Of a stretch of 64,000 bases of DNA, positions 61,741 through 64,000 are shown piece after piece. How positions within the stretch are numbered: position 1 is the stretch's first letter; each line of letters starts with the position of its first letter. The notes under the pieces were generated by a model, which saw only the letters and a list, made by a program, of their open reading frames with translations, ran no database searches and was not told where the DNA came from. The stretch lies in the NCBI RefSeq assembly GCF_000422645.1, contig NZ_AUGL01000002.1, positions 186,001-250,000 on the forward strand. The letters are read 5' to 3'. The position numbers and the translations under genes are program-made. This DNA comes from Ferrimonas futtsuensis DSM 18154 (lineage in GTDB: Bacteria > Pseudomonadota > Gammaproteobacteria > Enterobacterales > Shewanellaceae).

Positions 61741-62862
61741 TTACTCCAGGTACCAGTATCCCAGGTTGATGAATTCCAGCAGGCTGGTGCTGTCTGCTCT
61801 GTCCGCCAGAAGTGGCGTCAGGGAACCCAAATCCAGACGTGTCCGCTCTCTCAATGGCAGGGCCAGCGCCTCGGTGTTCAGTTGCCAGTGGTGGCCATCC
61901 AGGTAGAGGCTGCCGGGCTGGTCTCCCTCCAGCTGCAGCACCTTGAGGCCGCCGATGCGCATCAGCTCCTTGCCCTGCTCCAGGGCTGCGGTAAGCCCGG
62001 GCAGGTCCAAGGGCTCTTCCGGGGGCAGGGGATCCAGTTCGAAGCGGCTCTGGCTCAGCAGGGTCCCCAGCATGGGGCGCAGGGTGCTGGGGGCGGCCAT
62101 CAGCTGGATCATCAGGTCTGCCAGCCCCTGCTGATGATCGCCGCTGATCAGGGAGGCCTGCTCTGGCTCCGAGTCAGAGATGAATCGTTTCTGGCCTGTT
62201 CCGGTCTCCTGCAACTGGTCGGCCAGCTGACACAGCAGTTCCTGTTGACTGGGGGCGCGAAACCCCACCGAGTAGGAGAGTGACGGGGTCAGGGTCTGGC
62301 CGCAGTGTGGGTAGCCGGGAGGAATGTAGAGCAGGTCCCCGGGGCCCATCTCCACGTCCAGCAGAGGCTCAAAATCCTCCACCAGGGCCAGGGCGCCGCT
62401 GCCCTCTCTGGGTTTGTGATCTCCTTTGTCGCCCACCTGCCACCGACGCAGTCCCTGCCCCTGGATGATGAATACGTCGTAGTTGTCGATATGGGGGCCC
62501 ACTCCGCCACCGGGAGCGGCAAAGGAGGCCATCAGATCATCGAAGCGCCAGTCCGGCAGGAAGCGGAAGCAGGCGGCCAATTCGCTGGCGGCGGGCTCCA
62601 GATGGTTGACCGCCTGAACCAACAGCTGCCAGCCGGACTCGCCCAGTCGTTCGAAGTCGGTGACTGGCCCAGATTCACTGCGCCACTGGCCTTTGCGCTG
62701 GATCACCAGGCGGCTGCTGACCGACTCTTCGGTGGCCAGGCCCGCCAGTTCATCGGGCGCCAAGGGGTCCTGGAAGTTGGCAAAGGCGGCCTTGATAAAC
62801 AGGGGTTTCTTCTGCCAGTGGTGGCGAACAAACCCCGGGATGTCGAGATTGAGGTGGTACAT
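61741..62862 (-). CDS. roxA: Ribosomal protein uL16 arginine 3-hydroxylase
   Basis: 373-residue 2-oxoglutarate/Fe(II) oxygenase of the cupin-4/JmjC class (E. coli YcfD) that hydroxylates an arginine in ribosomal protein L16. The iron facial triad is visible: His124 and Asp126 in GGGVGPHIDNYDVF and His186 in PPGYPHCGQ. Also matching are RHHWQKKPLFIK, DPLAPDELAGLA and the C-terminal winged helix ending NLGYWYLE. Start at ATG 62862 behind AAGGAGCG; nine further in-frame codons upstream have no such signal. Downstream of a 47-base gap from the RND pump gene on the same strand. Confidence 0.94.
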   Translation of the reverse strand: MYHLNLDIPGFVRHHWQKKPLFIKAAFANFQDPLAPDELAGLATEESVSSRLVIQRKGQWRSESGPVTDFERLGESGWQLLVQAVNHLEPAASELAACFRFLPDWRFDDLMASFAAPGGGVGPHIDNYDVFIIQGQGLRRWQVGDKGDHKPREGSGALALVEDFEPLLDVEMGPGDLLYIPPGYPHCGQTLTPSLSYSVGFRAPSQQELLCQLADQLQETGTGQKRFISDSEPEQASLISGDHQQGLADLMIQLMAAPSTLRPMLGTLLSQSRFELDPLPPEEPLDLPGLTAALEQGKELMRIGGLKVLQLEGDQPGSLYLDGHHWQLNTEALALPLRERTRLDLGSLTPLLADRADSTSLLEFINLGYWYLE

Positions 62863-62909
62863 GGCGCTCCTTGTCGATCCTGCTCTCAATGAGCCGGGAT
62901 TATATCCGC

Positions 62910-64000
62910 TTACCTGGGCGATGGAATACGGAAGAACAGGGCGTAGAGCACCGGCACCACGATCAGGGTAAGCAGGGTGGCAAAGGAGAGTCCGCCCACC
63001 AGCACCACCGACATGGAGCGGAAGAAGGCGTCGAAAAACAGCGGCAGCACACCCAGTACCGTGGTCAGGGCGCCCATCATCACCGGCCGGACCCGGCTGG
63101 CGGAGGCGTCGATCACCGCCTGGTAGGGGGGCTTGCCCTCATTGATCTCCAGATCGATTTGGTCCACCAGGACAATGGCGTTCTTGATCAGCAGGCCGGA
63201 GAGGGAGAGCAGGCCCAGGATCCCCATAAACTCCATCGGCGTGGCGGTGGTCAGCAGGCCGGCGACCACCCCAATCAGGGCCAGGGGCACCACCAGCCAG
63301 ATGATCACCGGCTGGCGGACGGTGCCGAACAGCACAAAGACGATCACCACCATAAACATGATGCCCAGGGGGATCACCGAGGCCAGGTCCTCCTGGGATT
63401 CGCTGGAGTCGCCATACTCCCCGTCCCATTCCAGGGTGTAGCCGTTGGGCAGAGGGATCGCCTCCACCTGACTCCTGATCCGCCCAAGCAGGTCCGATGC
63501 CAGCTCGCCGGGGAGTGGATCGCTCTGGGCCTTGATGGTCCACAGCCGATCCTCCCGCTTTATCTGGCCGTCGCGCCAGGTGGTGCGAAATCCCTCCACC
63601 ACCTGGGTGATGGGGACCGTCTGCCCTGTGGTGGCGCTCAGCACCTGAATGTTCTGAATCCCGTCAATCCCGACCCGTTCCAGGGCGGGGGCCCGGGCAA
63701 AGATGGGGATAAGGTCGTCAAACTCCCTGAACGTACCTATCTGGCGGCCGGAGAAGTTGGTCAGCAGCGCCATGGCCAGATCTTCCCGGTTGATGCCGGC
63801 TCGCCTGGCCTCTGACTCTGAGTAGAGCGGTTCAATGACGCTGACCGGCTGGCGCCAGTCGTCTTTGATGGCGATGGCCCCGCCGTCGGCGATCATGATC
63901 GCCTTGGCCTGATCCGCCAGTTGTCTGAGCCTGGCCCGATCCGGCCCCTTGAAGGTGGCTTCAATCTTGGAGCCTCCTCCCGGGCCCAGCACAAAGCGCC
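62910..64000 (-). CDS. RND efflux pump permease (AcrB/MexB-like), 3' part only
   Basis: About 363 C-terminal residues of a ~1030-residue inner-membrane proton/drug antiporter; the window ends inside it. Visible: part of the porter domain (KIEATFKGPDRARLRQLADQAKAIM, INREDLAMALLTNFSGRQIGTF), then the last six membrane helices (SVIPLGIMFMVVIVFVLFGTVRQPVIIWLVVPLALIGVV, MEFMGILGLLSLSGLLIKNAIVLVDQI, and VRPVMMGALTTVLGVLPLF). GLLIKNAIVLVDQI and RPVMM are RND family signatures. Subfamily resembles the HAE1-like pumps of marine bacteria; substrate unknown. Confidence 0.93.
   Translation of the reverse strand, partial: RFVLGPGGGSKIEATFKGPDRARLRQLADQAKAIMIADGGAIAIKDDWRQPVSVIEPLYSESEARRAGINREDLAMALLTNFSGRQIGTFREFDDLIPIFARAPALERVGIDGIQNIQVLSATTGQTVPITQVVEGFRTTWRDGQIKREDRLWTIKAQSDPLPGELASDLLGRIRSQVEAIPLPNGYTLEWDGEYGDSSESQEDLASVIPLGIMFMVVIVFVLFGTVRQPVIIWLVVPLALIGVVAGLLTTATPMEFMGILGLLSLSGLLIKNAIVLVDQIDLEINEGKPPYQAVIDASASRVRPVMMGALTTVLGVLPLFFDAFFRSMSVVLVGGLSFATLLTLIVVPVLYALFFRIPSPR

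Overview
The window looks like chromosomal DNA of a GC-rich marine gammaproteobacterium related to Shewanella, most probably Ferrimonas. The main reasons are a periplasmic tetraheme fumarate reductase (FccA) that matches the Shewanella enzyme residue for residue at its active site, a leucine-type amino acid dehydrogenase, a Ni superoxide dismutase, YibL, RoxA and RadD, and an acetate-switch kinase (CrbS type) beside acs. The genus is inferred from gene content, not from a search. No rRNA, tRNA, CRISPR array, prophage or complete insertion sequence was found.

Layout. 1-2.3 kb: 3' part of pepT, a small monooxygenase-fold protein, a fatty-acid-hydroxylase-family membrane enzyme and a small membrane protein. 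2.3-10.7 kb: a GGDEF/EAL protein, an acetyltransferase, an NTF2-fold protein, glutaredoxin 1, the helicase RadD, a second diguanylate cyclase and a tiny zinc-ribbon membrane protein. 11-18 kb: acs and the divergent SLC5-sensor kinase crbS, followed by a Tag-family glycosylase and a membrane protein. 18-31 kb: a LysR regulator and a complete tad (Flp pilus) locus, with cpaA/tadV divergent from flp and twelve further tightly packed genes, closed by a MITE-like element inserted in the last stop codon. 31-36.6 kb: a LysE remnant, a chemoreceptor, yibL, a YkvA protein, a CrbR-like response regulator and a DAHP synthase.

36.9-40.7 kb holds the most unusual locus. It is an A/T-richer leftward group: a class III (c3-type) tetraheme cytochrome, a Tat-exported old-yellow-enzyme homologue with a C-terminal four-cysteine cluster motif, and an outer-membrane porin-like protein, with a LysR regulator next to it. 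I read it as a possible periplasmic respiratory reductase fed by cytochrome c instead of NAD(P)H, with unknown substrate.

41-64 kb: an SPFH protein, a Sec-exported Ni-SOD, ppsR and ppsA (divergent), ydiJ, a LysR regulator, a MaoC protein, a YbjN-like protein, leucine dehydrogenase, a DUF4826 protein, a two-component system with a periplasmic solute-binding sensor and an AAA+ regulator lacking the GAFTGA loop, a porin, fccA, a DUF2057 protein, roxA, and the 3' part of an RND efflux pump gene.

How they fit together: acs, CrbS, the CrbR-like regulator, ppsA/ppsR and ydiJ form a consistent set for growth on acetate and organic acids. FccA and the c3/OYE pair are two separate periplasmic electron-accepting systems. 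The tad genes supply surface attachment, and two c-di-GMP enzymes lie nearby on the left.
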